From NCBI RefSeq assembly GCF_047314965.1, contig NZ_JBLBVK010000058.1, forward strand, positions 1 to 64,000: a stretch of DNA of 64,000 nucleotides, read 5' to 3'. Positions 7,629 to 15,543 of the stretch are shown in pieces (position 1 is the first letter of the stretch; each line of letters begins with the position of its first letter). A model generated the notes under the pieces. It worked only from the letters and a program-made list of their open reading frames with translations. It had not been told where the DNA came from and did not search any database. The position numbers and the translations under genes are program-made. Origin of the DNA: JAVJUV01 sp047314965. Lineage in GTDB: Bacteria > Pseudomonadota > Alphaproteobacteria > Rhodobacterales > Rhodobacteraceae.

Positions 7629-9871
7629 TGCGAGGCCGGCGCATCCGCGTACGGGGGCAGGTGCAAGGTGTTGGGTTTCGGCCCTTCGTATGGCAACTGG
7701 CGACACGTATGGGACTCTCGGGTGATGTCTCGAACGATGCCCAAGGCGTACTGATCCATGTGGCTGGTGGCGATCTGGACGCTTTCGAACGCGCATTGGC
7801 CGAGGAAGCTCCTGCTCTGGCCGTTGTCGATGCGATTGAAAGTGAACCCGAAGAAATCGCAGATGCAGGAGGATTCAGTATTTCGGCCAGCGGACAAGCC
7901 GGGGCTGAGACCCGAGTCACACCGGACTCTGCCACCTGTTCCGACTGCCTGACCGAAATCCGCGACCCATCAGAGAGGCGATACGGCTATCCCTTTACCA
8001 ATTGTACCCATTGCGGGCCCCGCTTCACGATCCTTCGTCAACTGCCCTATGACCGCGATAGAACCACCATGGCGCCTTTCGGCATGTGCGCTCGCTGCCG
8101 CTCGGAATATGAAAACCCGAGTGACAGGCGCTTCCACGCACAGCCCATCGCCTGCCCCGATTGCGGACCGCGCCTTTGGGCCGAGGACCGCGACGGGCGG
8201 ATGATGACGGGTGACGCCGTTTGTCGCGCCTCAGACTGGCTGCGCGCAGGTTGGGTCGTGGCGATCAAGGGTCTGGGCGGGTTTCACCTGGCGTGTGACG
8301 CGCGGAATGCCGAGGCGGTCGCTGAATTGCGAAGACGCAAGCGGCGGCCCGGAAAGCCGCTGGCGCTGATGGCGTCACTGGAGACGATCCGGACGTATGC
8401 CTCGCCTTCCAACGACGAAGTTGCACTCCTGACCTCTGCCGTCGCCCCGATCGTCCTCCTTGAGCGGCGGGACGACGGCTTGCCCGAGGCGCTGGCGCCC
8501 GGGCAGCGGCGGCTCGGTTGGATGTTGCCCTATACACCCCTGCACCACCTGCTTCTGGACCGTTTCGAATGGCCGATGGTTATGACTTCGGGTAACCTTT
8601 CGGGGGAACCTCAGGTGATCGGTAACGAAGAGGCGCGGGACAAGCTGCGTGCTTTTGCCGACGGCTTCGTGATGCACGACCGCGACATTGCGCGCAGACT
8701 AGATGACGGAGTAGAGATCCTGTCCTCCGCTGGCCCCATTGTGCTCCGCCGCGCGCGAGGTCGCGTCCCCGGCACCTTTCCCTTGCCCAAGGGTCTACCC
8801 GACCGGCAGGTTGCGGCCTTCGGGGGGCAGCTCAAGTCGGCGATCTGTGTGACCAAGAATGGGCAGGGGCTCTTGTCGCACCACATGGGCGATCTCGACG
8901 ACGCGCTGTCGGTCGCGGAATTCCTGAAGGCCGATGCCGACATGGCCGCGTTGTTCGATCACCGCCCCGAAGCCGTCGCAGTGGATCTGCACCCCGACTT
9001 CCGCGCCACGCGCTACGGCGTCGAACGGGCCGAGGCGCTGGGCGTTCCGGTCTTCGAGGTTCAGCACCACCACGCGCACATGGCCGCCGCGCTGGGCGAG
9101 GCGGGTTGGACGGGCGGTGCGGCGGTGGGGATCATCCTGGACGGTCTGGGCCTGGGCGAGGACGGCACCGTCTGGGGCGGCGAAGTTCTGGTCGGTGGCT
9201 ATGCCACCGCGCGACGGGTCGGGACGCTGAAGCCCGCGCCGCTGGTCGGCGGCGACCGTGCGCAGGCGGAGCCCTGGCGCAACGCTGTAGTGCGGCTGGA
9301 TCAGGCGGGACTGACGGATCTTGCCGACCGGCTCTTCTCCGGCCTTCCGCGCGACGCATTGAGAGCGGCGGCACGCGCAGGCGTGAACGCACCCTTGTCC
9401 AGTTCAGCCGGACGACTTTTCGACGCTGTGGCCGCCTGCCTCGGTATGGCCGCGGAACGCCAGACATACGAGGGCGAGGCGGCGATGGCTCTGGAGGCGC
9501 TCGCGATGCGTGTGCCAGGAGCAGGGGCGTATCCTTACGCAACCGATGGGGAAATGATCGATCCGGCGCCGATGTTTCTCGCGCTGGCAGACGACCTGGC
9601 GAGGGGCGTTGACCGAGAGGTGATCGCGGCGCGGGCGCATGGGTTTTTTGCCGATGCCTTTGCAGACGCGGCGCTGGCGCAAGCGGAAGCCTGGGGTGCC
9701 GATACCGCGGCGCTTTCAGGGGGCTGCTTTCAGAACACCATTCTGCTTCGCGAGGTCGCTTCCCGCCTCCGAGGTCTCAGGGTCGCCGGGCCGGGGCTGG
9801 TGCCGGCGAATGACGGCGGGTTGGCCTTCGGTCAGGCGCTGGTCGCCTTGGCGCGAATGGAAGCAGACTGA
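7628..9871 (+). CDS. hypF: HypF, carbamoyltransferase for CN ligand synthesis
   Basis: A 747-residue protein with all HypF parts in order. First is an acylphosphatase-like domain (VRGQVQGVGFRPFV, about residues 1-90). Next are zinc-finger-like motifs with CSDC, CTHCGPR, CARC and CPDCGPR (about 105-185). Then come a YrdC-like domain (KGLGGFHLACDA, about 200-370) and a Kae1-like C-terminal part with the metal-binding HHHAHMAA. HypF converts carbamoyl phosphate and ATP to a carbamoyl-adenylate and transfers the carbamoyl group to the HypE C-terminal Cys. ATG 7628 overlaps the hupV stop; the frame is open further upstream but the homologous sequence starts here. Confidence 0.93.
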   Translation: MRGRRIRVRGQVQGVGFRPFVWQLATRMGLSGDVSNDAQGVLIHVAGGDLDAFERALAEEAPALAVVDAIESEPEEIADAGGFSISASGQAGAETRVTPDSATCSDCLTEIRDPSERRYGYPFTNCTHCGPRFTILRQLPYDRDRTTMAPFGMCARCRSEYENPSDRRFHAQPIACPDCGPRLWAEDRDGRMMTGDAVCRASDWLRAGWVVAIKGLGGFHLACDARNAEAVAELRRRKRRPGKPLALMASLETIRTYASPSNDEVALLTSAVAPIVLLERRDDGLPEALAPGQRRLGWMLPYTPLHHLLLDRFEWPMVMTSGNLSGEPQVIGNEEARDKLRAFADGFVMHDRDIARRLDDGVEILSSAGPIVLRRARGRVPGTFPLPKGLPDRQVAAFGGQLKSAICVTKNGQGLLSHHMGDLDDALSVAEFLKADADMAALFDHRPEAVAVDLHPDFRATRYGVERAEALGVPVFEVQHHHAHMAAALGEAGWTGGAAVGIILDGLGLGEDGTVWGGEVLVGGYATARRVGTLKPAPLVGGDRAQAEPWRNAVVRLDQAGLTDLADRLFSGLPRDALRAAARAGVNAPLSSSAGRLFDAVAACLGMAAERQTYEGEAAMALEALAMRVPGAGAYPYATDGEMIDPAPMFLALADDLARGVDREVIAARAHGFFADAFADAALAQAEAWGADTAALSGGCFQNTILLREVASRLRGLRVAGPGLVPANDGGLAFGQALVALARMEAD

Positions 9872-10001
9872 CCGGGTGCATTCCACATTGGTCAGTCCAC
9901 TTCCGGACAACGTGCGCACGGCCCTGCGAAAGTGAAGACTTTTCATAAAGTTAACCGAGATATGCCCGTCCCGCGGTTTTGCTGTCGCATACACACGCAT
10001 A

Positions 10002-10028
10002 CCGCGATCCTGAGGCAGATGATCGCGG
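10002..10028. promoter_or_regulatory. Inverted repeat upstream of hupS
   Basis: Eight-base perfect arms CCGCGATC and GATCGCGG are separated by 11 bases, in the 204-base gap between hypF and hupS. The repeat ends about 48 bases before the hupS start. It could be an operator for HupR or another regulator, or a hairpin in the hupS leader that affects mRNA stability. I found no clear TTG-N5-CAA HupR site and no -24/-12 sigma54 promoter in this gap. Confidence 0.4.
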
Positions 10029-10075
10029 GGTCCCTGTCCCGCATACAGCCGAATCGGGATGGAGGAGGGCCGGCG

Positions 10076-11173
10076 TTGAACCAGATCGAAACCTTTTATG
10101 ACGTCATGCGACGCCAGGGGATCACCCGGCGGAGCTTCATGAAATACTGCTCGTTGACCGCGTCCGCCCTGGGGCTTGGCCCGGCATTCGTGCCGAAGAT
10201 CGCTCACGCGATGGAAACCAAGCCCCGGACTCCAGTGATCTGGGTGAACGGGCTGGAATGCACCTGCTGTTCGGAAAGCTTTATCCGGGGTTCGCATCCA
10301 CTAGCCAAGGACGTGGTCCTGTCGATGATTTCTCTCGACTACTCACACACGTTGATGGCGGCGGCGGGTCATGCGGCGGAAGCGGCGCTTGAAGAAACCA
10401 TCGAGAAATACAAGGGCAACTATATCCTCGCGGTCGAAGGCAACCCGCCTCTGAACGAGGACGGGATGTTCTGCATCGTCGGGGGCAAGCCCTTCGTCGA
10501 GCAGCTCCGCCACGCGGCCAAGGATGCCAAGGCAATCATTTCGTGGGGGGCTTGCGCCTCTTATGGCTGCGTTCAGGCCGCCAAACCCAACCCGACGCAG
10601 GCGACGCCGGTTCATAAGGTCATTACCGATAAGCCGATCATAAAGATACCGGGGTGCCCGCCCATCGCGGAAGTCATGACCGGGGTCATCACCTACATGC
10701 TGACCTTCGATCGTCTGCCTGAGCTGGACCGGCAGGGCCGGCCCGCGATGTTCTATGGACAGCGCATCCACGACAAATGTTACCGCCGTCCGCATTTCGA
10801 CGCGGGCCAGTTCGTCGAGCACTGGGACGACGAGAACGCGCGCAAAGGCTATTGCCTCTACAAGGTCGGTTGCAAGGGGCCGACGACCTACAACGCCTGC
10901 TCGACCATCCGCTGGAACGAGGGCACGTCCTTCCCGATCCAGTCGGGTCACGGCTGCATCGGCTGTTCCGAAGACGGCTTCTGGGACCAGGGCAGCTTCT
11001 ACAACCGTGTCACCGACCTGACCCAGTTCGGTGTCGAGGCCAATGCCGACCAGGTCGGCATGGCGGCGGCCGGCGTCGTGGGAGCGGGCGTGGCGGTGCA
11101 TGCCGCCGTCTCGGCGCTGAAGTCGGCACAGAAGAAGACGCAGGACCGTGTGTCCGGGAAAGAGGAGGTCTAA
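10076..11173 (+). CDS. hupS: HupS, small subunit of the membrane-bound uptake hydrogenase
   Basis: 365 residues starting at TTG 10076, chosen because GGAGGAGGG lies six bases upstream and the protein then begins with the family N-terminus. A Tat signal peptide has RRSFMK at residues 18-23 and probable cleavage after AHA (about residue 45). Proximal-cluster ligands are in ECTCCSE, WGACASYGC and IPGCPP. The two extra cysteines (CTCC, and the second Cys of CASYGC) match the six-Cys [4Fe-3S] pattern of O2-tolerant enzymes such as E. coli Hyd-1 and Ralstonia MBH. A hydrophobic helix near the C-terminus (about 325-350) anchors it to the membrane. It is exported together with HupL. Confidence 0.95.
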   Translation: MNQIETFYDVMRRQGITRRSFMKYCSLTASALGLGPAFVPKIAHAMETKPRTPVIWVNGLECTCCSESFIRGSHPLAKDVVLSMISLDYSHTLMAAAGHAAEAALEETIEKYKGNYILAVEGNPPLNEDGMFCIVGGKPFVEQLRHAAKDAKAIISWGACASYGCVQAAKPNPTQATPVHKVITDKPIIKIPGCPPIAEVMTGVITYMLTFDRLPELDRQGRPAMFYGQRIHDKCYRRPHFDAGQFVEHWDDENARKGYCLYKVGCKGPTTYNACSTIRWNEGTSFPIQSGHGCIGCSEDGFWDQGSFYNRVTDLTQFGVEANADQVGMAAAGVVGAGVAVHAAVSALKSAQKKTQDRVSGKEEV

Positions 11174-11176
11174 GAG

Positions 11177-12970
11177 ATGGTCGTACAAACACCCAATGGC
11201 TTCACGCTTGACACCGCAGGCCAGCGCGTCGTCGTCGACCCGGTGACGCGGATCGAAGGCCACATGCGCTGCGAGGTCAACGTCGACGAGAACAACATGA
11301 TCACCAATGCGGTCTCGACCGGCACCATGTGGCGCGGGTTGGAGGTGATCCTGAAGGGCCGGGATCCGCGCGACGCCTGGGCCTTCACCGAACGCATCTG
11401 CGGGGTCTGCACGGGGACGCATGCGCTGACATCGGTGCGCGCGGTCGAGGACGCGCTGGGGATCACCATCCCCGAGAACGCCAACTCGATCCGCAACATC
11501 ATGCAGCTGAACCTCCAGATCCACGATCACATCGTGCACTTCTACCACCTGCACGCGCTCGACTGGGTGAACCCGGTCAACGCGCTGAGGGCCGATCCGA
11601 ACGCGACCAGCGAGTTGCAGCAAGCTGTTTCACCGTCACACCCGTTGTCGTCGCCGGGATACTTCCGCGACGTGCAGAACCGGCTGAAGCAGTTCGTGGA
11701 ATCGGGCCAGTTGGGCATCTTCAAGAACGGCTATTGGGACAACCCGGCCTACAAGCTAGCGCCCGAAGCCGACCTGATGGCGACGACTCACTATCTGGAA
11801 GCGCTGGACCTGCAAAAGGAAGTGGCCAAGATCCACACCATCTTCGGCGGCAAGAACCCACATCCGAACTGGCTGGTTGGCGGCGTACCTTGCCCGATCA
11901 ATGTGCATTCGACCGGAGCGGTCGGGGCGATCAACATGGCCACCTTGAACCATGTCAGCTCGATCATCGACCAGTGCATCACCTTCGTCAAAAACGTCTA
12001 CCTGCCGGATGTCGTCGCGATTGGCGGCATCTACAAGGACTGGCTTTATGGCGGCGGTCTCTCGGGTCAGTCGGTCATGGCTTACGGAGACATTCCCGAA
12101 CACGCCAATGATTTCTCGGCAGGTCAGCTGCACCTGCCAAGGGGCGCGATCGTCAATGGCAACCTCAACGAGGTGCAGGACGTCGACGTGCGCGATCCCG
12201 AGCAGGTCCAGGAGTTCGTGGATCACAGCTGGTACGACTACGGCGAGCCCGGCAAGGGGCTGCATCCCTGGGATGGTGTGACCGAACCGAACTATGCGCT
12301 GGGCCCGAACGCCAAGGGCAGCCGGACGAATATCCAGGAGATCGACGAGGCCGCGAAGTATTCATGGATCAAGGCCCCCCGCTGGAAGGGCAATGCGATG
12401 GAGGTGGGGCCGCTGGCGCGCTACATCATCGGCTACGCCTCGGGCCATGAGGACATCAAGAACCAGGTCGAGGGCCTTCTGCGGACCATGGACTTGCCGG
12501 TTTCAGCGCTGTTCTCGACGCTGGGGCGCACCGCGGCGCGGGCACTGGAGGCCGAATACTGCACCCGGCTCCAGAAGCATTTCTTCGACAAGCTGGTGGC
12601 CAACATAAAGGCGGGCGACAGCTCGACTGCGAATGTCGCCAAATGGGACCCTTCGACCTGGCCCAAGGAGGCCAAGGGCGTCGGAATGACCGAGGCACCG
12701 CGCGGCGCGTTGGGGCACTGGATCAAGGTCAAGGACGGGCGGATCGAGAACTACCAGTGCGTGGTGCCCACGACCTGGAACGGCTCGCCCCGCGACAGCG
12801 CGGGCAACATCGGGGCCTTCGAGGCGGCGCTGATGAACACCAAGGTCGAAAGGCCCGAGGAACCTGTCGAGATCCTGCGCACGTTGCACAGCTTCGATCC
12901 GTGCCTTGCGTGCTCGACCCATGTCATGTCGCCGGATTGCGAGGAACTGACGGCCGTCAAGGTCCGCTGA
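11177..12970 (+). CDS. hupL: HupL, large subunit of the uptake hydrogenase
   Basis: 597 residues, three bases after hupS, with AGGAGG before the ATG. The NiFe ligands are in RICGVCTG near the N-terminus and DPCLAC near the C-terminus. After the conserved His of DPCLACSTH there are 15 more residues (VMSPDCEELTAVKVR), the peptide expected to be removed by HupD once the NiFe centre is loaded. It oxidises H2 at the periplasmic face; electrons pass through HupS to HupC and quinone. It has no signal of its own and is exported by hitchhiking on HupS. Confidence 0.96.
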   Translation: MVVQTPNGFTLDTAGQRVVVDPVTRIEGHMRCEVNVDENNMITNAVSTGTMWRGLEVILKGRDPRDAWAFTERICGVCTGTHALTSVRAVEDALGITIPENANSIRNIMQLNLQIHDHIVHFYHLHALDWVNPVNALRADPNATSELQQAVSPSHPLSSPGYFRDVQNRLKQFVESGQLGIFKNGYWDNPAYKLAPEADLMATTHYLEALDLQKEVAKIHTIFGGKNPHPNWLVGGVPCPINVHSTGAVGAINMATLNHVSSIIDQCITFVKNVYLPDVVAIGGIYKDWLYGGGLSGQSVMAYGDIPEHANDFSAGQLHLPRGAIVNGNLNEVQDVDVRDPEQVQEFVDHSWYDYGEPGKGLHPWDGVTEPNYALGPNAKGSRTNIQEIDEAAKYSWIKAPRWKGNAMEVGPLARYIIGYASGHEDIKNQVEGLLRTMDLPVSALFSTLGRTAARALEAEYCTRLQKHFFDKLVANIKAGDSSTANVAKWDPSTWPKEAKGVGMTEAPRGALGHWIKVKDGRIENYQCVVPTTWNGSPRDSAGNIGAFEAALMNTKVERPEEPVEILRTLHSFDPCLACSTHVMSPDCEELTAVKVR

Positions 12971-12984
12971 GGGAGAAAAGAGAG

Positions 12985-13161
12985 ATGAAAAGACTTGCCC
13001 TGATCACCGTTTTCGCCCCCGGCACGGCTCTTGCTCACGGGGCCCATGCGCCGGTCCCCGAGGTTGCGCATGGCTTCGCGCATGTTGGACCCCTGGCAGG
13101 TCTGGTGCTGATTGTTGCGGCGTTCGGTGCTAGGTGGGTGGTCCACCCGCGTCGGAATTGA
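12985..13161 (+). CDS. Small exported or membrane protein between hupL and hupC
   Basis: A 58-residue frame with GAGAAAAGAGAG before ATG 12985. It has a Lys/Arg start (MKRLALITV), a short hydrophobic segment ending in ALA, then His-rich HGAHAPVPEVAHGFAHV, a second hydrophobic segment (GPLAGLVLIVAAFGA) and a basic end. This is the layout of a signal or anchor followed by a periplasmic His-rich loop and a membrane helix. It looks like a much shortened HupE/UreJ-type nickel permease N-terminus, but that similarity is weak. It lies 14 bases after hupL and 10 before hupC, so it is surely co-transcribed. The known R. capsulatus order does not, as I recall it, include a gene here. Function unknown; a nickel or heme-related role is speculation. 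Confidence 0.6.
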   Translation: MKRLALITVFAPGTALAHGAHAPVPEVAHGFAHVGPLAGLVLIVAAFGARWVVHPRRN

Positions 13162-13171
13162 GGGTGCCGTC

Positions 13172-13921
13172 ATGTCGATAACCAGCGAAAGCAGAGCGCT
13201 TCCAGGCTCCGACGCGGCCCCGGAAGACCTTCGGACAGCCACGAGGCAGACTTCGGTCTATGTCTATGAGGCTCCAGTCAGGCTTTGGCACTGGATCAAC
13301 GCCTTCGCGATATTCGTGCTATGCGTGACCGGCTATTTCATTGGCTCGCCCCCCCCGTCGATGCAGATTGCCGAGGCAACGCACCAGTTCGTCTTCGGAT
13401 ATATCCGCTTCGCGCATTTCGCCGCCGGGCTGATCCTGACGGTTGGATTTCTCGGTCGCATCTACTGGGCGATCTTCGGCAACCACCACGCGCGCCAGCT
13501 TTTCTATATTCCGGTCTGGAGCGGGCGCTGGTGGAAAGAGGTATGGTTCGAGATCAAGTGGTACCTGTTCCTCGAACGGGCGCCGAAGAAATACGTTGGC
13601 CACAATCCGCTGGCGCAGCTCGCGATGTTCTTCTTCATCACGCTCGGCGTCAGCTTCATGATCCTCACCGGCCTCGCGCTTTATTCCGAGGGTCTGGGCC
13701 ATGATAGCCTGCTCTACAGGATGTTCGGCTGGGTCTTCACCCTCGTCGGCGGCAACAGCCACGTCGTGCATACCATTCACCACATCGGCATGTGGTGGAT
13801 CGTAATCTTCATGATCATCCACATCTACGTGGCGATCCGCGAAGACATCATGAGTCGGCAGTCGATCGTGTCGACGATGATCTCGGGTCACCGGACGTTC
13901 AAGGACGATCGACCGGATTGA
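13172..13921 (+). CDS. hupC: HupC, cytochrome b subunit of the uptake hydrogenase
   Basis: 249 residues starting at ATG 13172, with four hydrophobic helices. Likely heme and quinone-site histidines are in RLWHWINAF, IRFAHFAAG, HTIHHIGMWW and IIHIYVAIRED. This is the Ni/Fe-hydrogenase cytochrome b family (HupC/HyaC/HoxZ). It anchors HupSL at the periplasmic face and passes electrons to the quinone pool. It ends the hupSL transcription block: a hairpin follows 26 bases later and the gap to hupD is the largest within the maturation genes. Confidence 0.93.
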   Translation: MSITSESRALPGSDAAPEDLRTATRQTSVYVYEAPVRLWHWINAFAIFVLCVTGYFIGSPPPSMQIAEATHQFVFGYIRFAHFAAGLILTVGFLGRIYWAIFGNHHARQLFYIPVWSGRWWKEVWFEIKWYLFLERAPKKYVGHNPLAQLAMFFFITLGVSFMILTGLALYSEGLGHDSLLYRMFGWVFTLVGGNSHVVHTIHHIGMWWIVIFMIIHIYVAIREDIMSRQSIVSTMISGHRTFKDDRPD

Positions 13922-13947
13922 TACTTTCAACAACGGATGGGAATCGG

Positions 13948-13967
13948 ACGGGCGCTTCGGCGCCCGT
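13948..13967 (+). terminator. Hairpin after hupC (possible terminator or attenuator)
   Basis: A perfect eight-base stem ACGGGCGC/GCGCCCGT with a very stable TTCG tetraloop, 26 bases after the hupC stop. Only a weak T-poor tail follows, so it may act as an mRNA-stabilising or partial terminator structure separating hupSLC from the maturation genes rather than as a strong rho-independent terminator. Confidence 0.55.
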
Positions 13968-14014
13968 TAGCTTGTGCGGTCAATGAATTTCCATTTTGGC
14001 TGAAAATCGGACAT

Positions 14015-14028
14015 TTGATTTGCATCAT
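14015..14028. promoter_or_regulatory. FNR/FnrL-like box upstream of hupD
   Basis: TTGATTTGCATCAT matches the FNR consensus TTGAT-N4-ATCAA at nine of ten positions. It lies in the 278-base, AT-richer gap between hupC and hupD, about 170 bases before the hupD start. In rhodobacters FnrL uses this consensus for low-oxygen control. If real, the maturation genes have their own oxygen-regulated promoter. The match is from reading only. Confidence 0.45.
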
Positions 14029-14199
14029 GGTCGTCAAGAGAAGTGGCTGCTACCCAGGTAACGCGATAAAAATCAATCTGTTAAGCGAAACATCGACGAG
14101 GCGGTCAAAACCCATCCACTCGGGCTGAATATCGGCAAGGATCGCTTCAAGAGGGCCGGAGAATCCACTTCGGCAAGGGAACGTGGGAGGAAGGCAGCC

Positions 14200-14808
14200 A
14201 TGACCAACGCTTTGGTTCTGGGCATCGGCAATGTGCTTTGGGCCGACGAAGGCTTCGGTGTCCGCTGTGTCGAGGCGCTCGCCGCGACCCGCGCCTTTCC
14301 TCCAGACGTGACGCTGGTGGACGGCGGCACCCAAGGCCTCTACCTTCTGCCGTTTCTAGAAGACGCCGACATCCTCGTGGTGTTCGATGCCGTCGATTAT
14401 GGGCTGGAGCCCGGAACGATGAAGGTCGTCGAGGGCGACGAGGTGCCACGATTCATGGGCGCCAAGAAGATGAGCCTGCACCAGACCGGGTTTCAGGACG
14501 TGATCGCCACCGCGCAACTCATGGGCTACTGCCCCGCCGAGCTCTTGCTGGTTGGCTGCCAGCCCGAGGAGCTGGAGGACTACGGCGGCGGTCTGCGCGC
14601 TGTCGTGTCTGCCCGTATTCCCGAAGCGCTGAAGATCGCCTGCGACTGGCTGGCGAAGCGCGGCTTCGTCTCGACCGTGGGCCAGACAGAGGCACCTGAC
14701 CTGGCCGACGCGTCCATTCGAAAGGACGCCTACGAGGCGGGACGCCCTTCCGAAGATGCGGCCTGCCGGATCGGCGACGCGCGCTTTCTGCCGCCGGTCG
14801 AAGGCTGA
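14200..14808 (+). CDS. hupD: HupD, maturation protease for HupL
   Basis: 202 residues of the [NiFe]-hydrogenase endopeptidase family. Metal (nickel-sensing) residues are visible as Glu in VLWADEGFGV, Asp in VVFDAVDYG and His in KMSLHQTG. It removes the C-terminal peptide of HupL after nickel insertion. GGGAGGAAGG precedes the ATG. The gene opens the hupDFGHJK assembly block, with only three bases between it and hupF. Confidence 0.93.
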   Translation: MTNALVLGIGNVLWADEGFGVRCVEALAATRAFPPDVTLVDGGTQGLYLLPFLEDADILVVFDAVDYGLEPGTMKVVEGDEVPRFMGAKKMSLHQTGFQDVIATAQLMGYCPAELLLVGCQPEELEDYGGGLRAVVSARIPEALKIACDWLAKRGFVSTVGQTEAPDLADASIRKDAYEAGRPSEDAACRIGDARFLPPVEG

Positions 14809-14811
14809 GGG

Positions 14812-15132
14812 ATGTGCGTCGGCGTCCCACTGCGCATCGTCTCCGCCGAGGGCACCGAGGCCGTCGCCACGAACGGCGCGCGGACCGAAACGCTTGACCT
14901 TGCGCTCACCGGCCCCCTTGCCCCTGGCACCTGGGTTCTGAGCTTTCTCGGGGCTGCGCGAGAGGTTCTCACCGAAGACGAGGCGGCAAAGATCACCGCG
15001 GCACTTGCCGGGCTTGAACGCATCATGGCGGGCGAGAACCTAGGCGACGCCTTTGCAGACATCGAAGACCGGGGGCCAAGGCTCCCGCCCCACCTGGCCG
15101 CGGCGCTGGCTGCGGGACACACGGAAGCCTGA
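14812..15132 (+). CDS. hupF: HupF, HypC-like chaperone for HupL
   Basis: 106 residues beginning MCVGVPLRIV, with the invariant Cys2 that binds the Fe(CN)2CO unit or the large-subunit precursor. It is longer than HypC because of a C-terminal extension (RGPRLPPHLAAAL region), which is typical of HupF. In Rhizobium HupF protects HupL maturation at higher oxygen. A second HypC-type protein, HypC, is encoded further along, so this cluster keeps both specialised copies. Confidence 0.9.
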   Translation: MCVGVPLRIVSAEGTEAVATNGARTETLDLALTGPLAPGTWVLSFLGAAREVLTEDEAAKITAALAGLERIMAGENLGDAFADIEDRGPRLPPHLAAALAAGHTEA

Positions 15133-15143
15133 GGAGGAAGAGG

Positions 15144-15524
15144 ATGGGACACGCATTGATCGACCGGCTGACCGGAGAGCTTGGCTGGCCCTGCCTGATC
15201 ATGGAAGACGAGGTGCTGGCTTGGATCAAGCGACCCGGCGTTCAGGTACTTTTTGTGCCGGGAGACTGGCAGCGGAACCTGGAAACCGCGGACGTCGCCG
15301 TCATCCTTCCCGAATTGCAAACTGCCTTTCAGGGCCGGTTCGATTGCGCCGTCGTCGACGAGGCGATGGAGCCGGGGGTCAAGGAATCCTCGGGTGTCTA
15401 CAAGACACCGTCCCTGATCTTTTACCGCGACGGCGTCTGTCTGGGCGGTATCCCCAAGGTGCGCGACTGGGACGACTACATGGCGCGCATCGCCCGCTTC
15501 CTCGACATGCCGATCGCCGCCTGA
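15144..15524 (+). CDS. hupG: HupG, HyaE-type hydrogenase assembly protein
   Basis: 126 residues with a thioredoxin-like outline (VLFVPGDWQRNLETADVAV, then KTPSLIFYRDG with a cis-Pro-type loop) but no CxxC pair, as in HyaE/HupG. The family is thought to chaperone the Tat-exported small subunit until the complex is ready. GAGGAGGAAGAGG gives a strong ribosome site. Position between hupF and hupH agrees with the usual order. Confidence 0.88.
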   Translation: MGHALIDRLTGELGWPCLIMEDEVLAWIKRPGVQVLFVPGDWQRNLETADVAVILPELQTAFQGRFDCAVVDEAMEPGVKESSGVYKTPSLIFYRDGVCLGGIPKVRDWDDYMARIARFLDMPIAA

Positions 15525-15543
15525 CGCCATAGGGAGACCCCAG

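Noticed and set aside
9872..10075. Sigma54 promoter or TTG-N5-CAA HupR site before hupS
   Set aside because: I searched by eye and found no acceptable match on either strand.
14061..14199. In-frame upstream extension of hupD (DEAVKTHPLGLNIGKDRF)
   Set aside because: No ATG, GTG or TTG start in the open stretch, and hupD has its own strong ribosome site.
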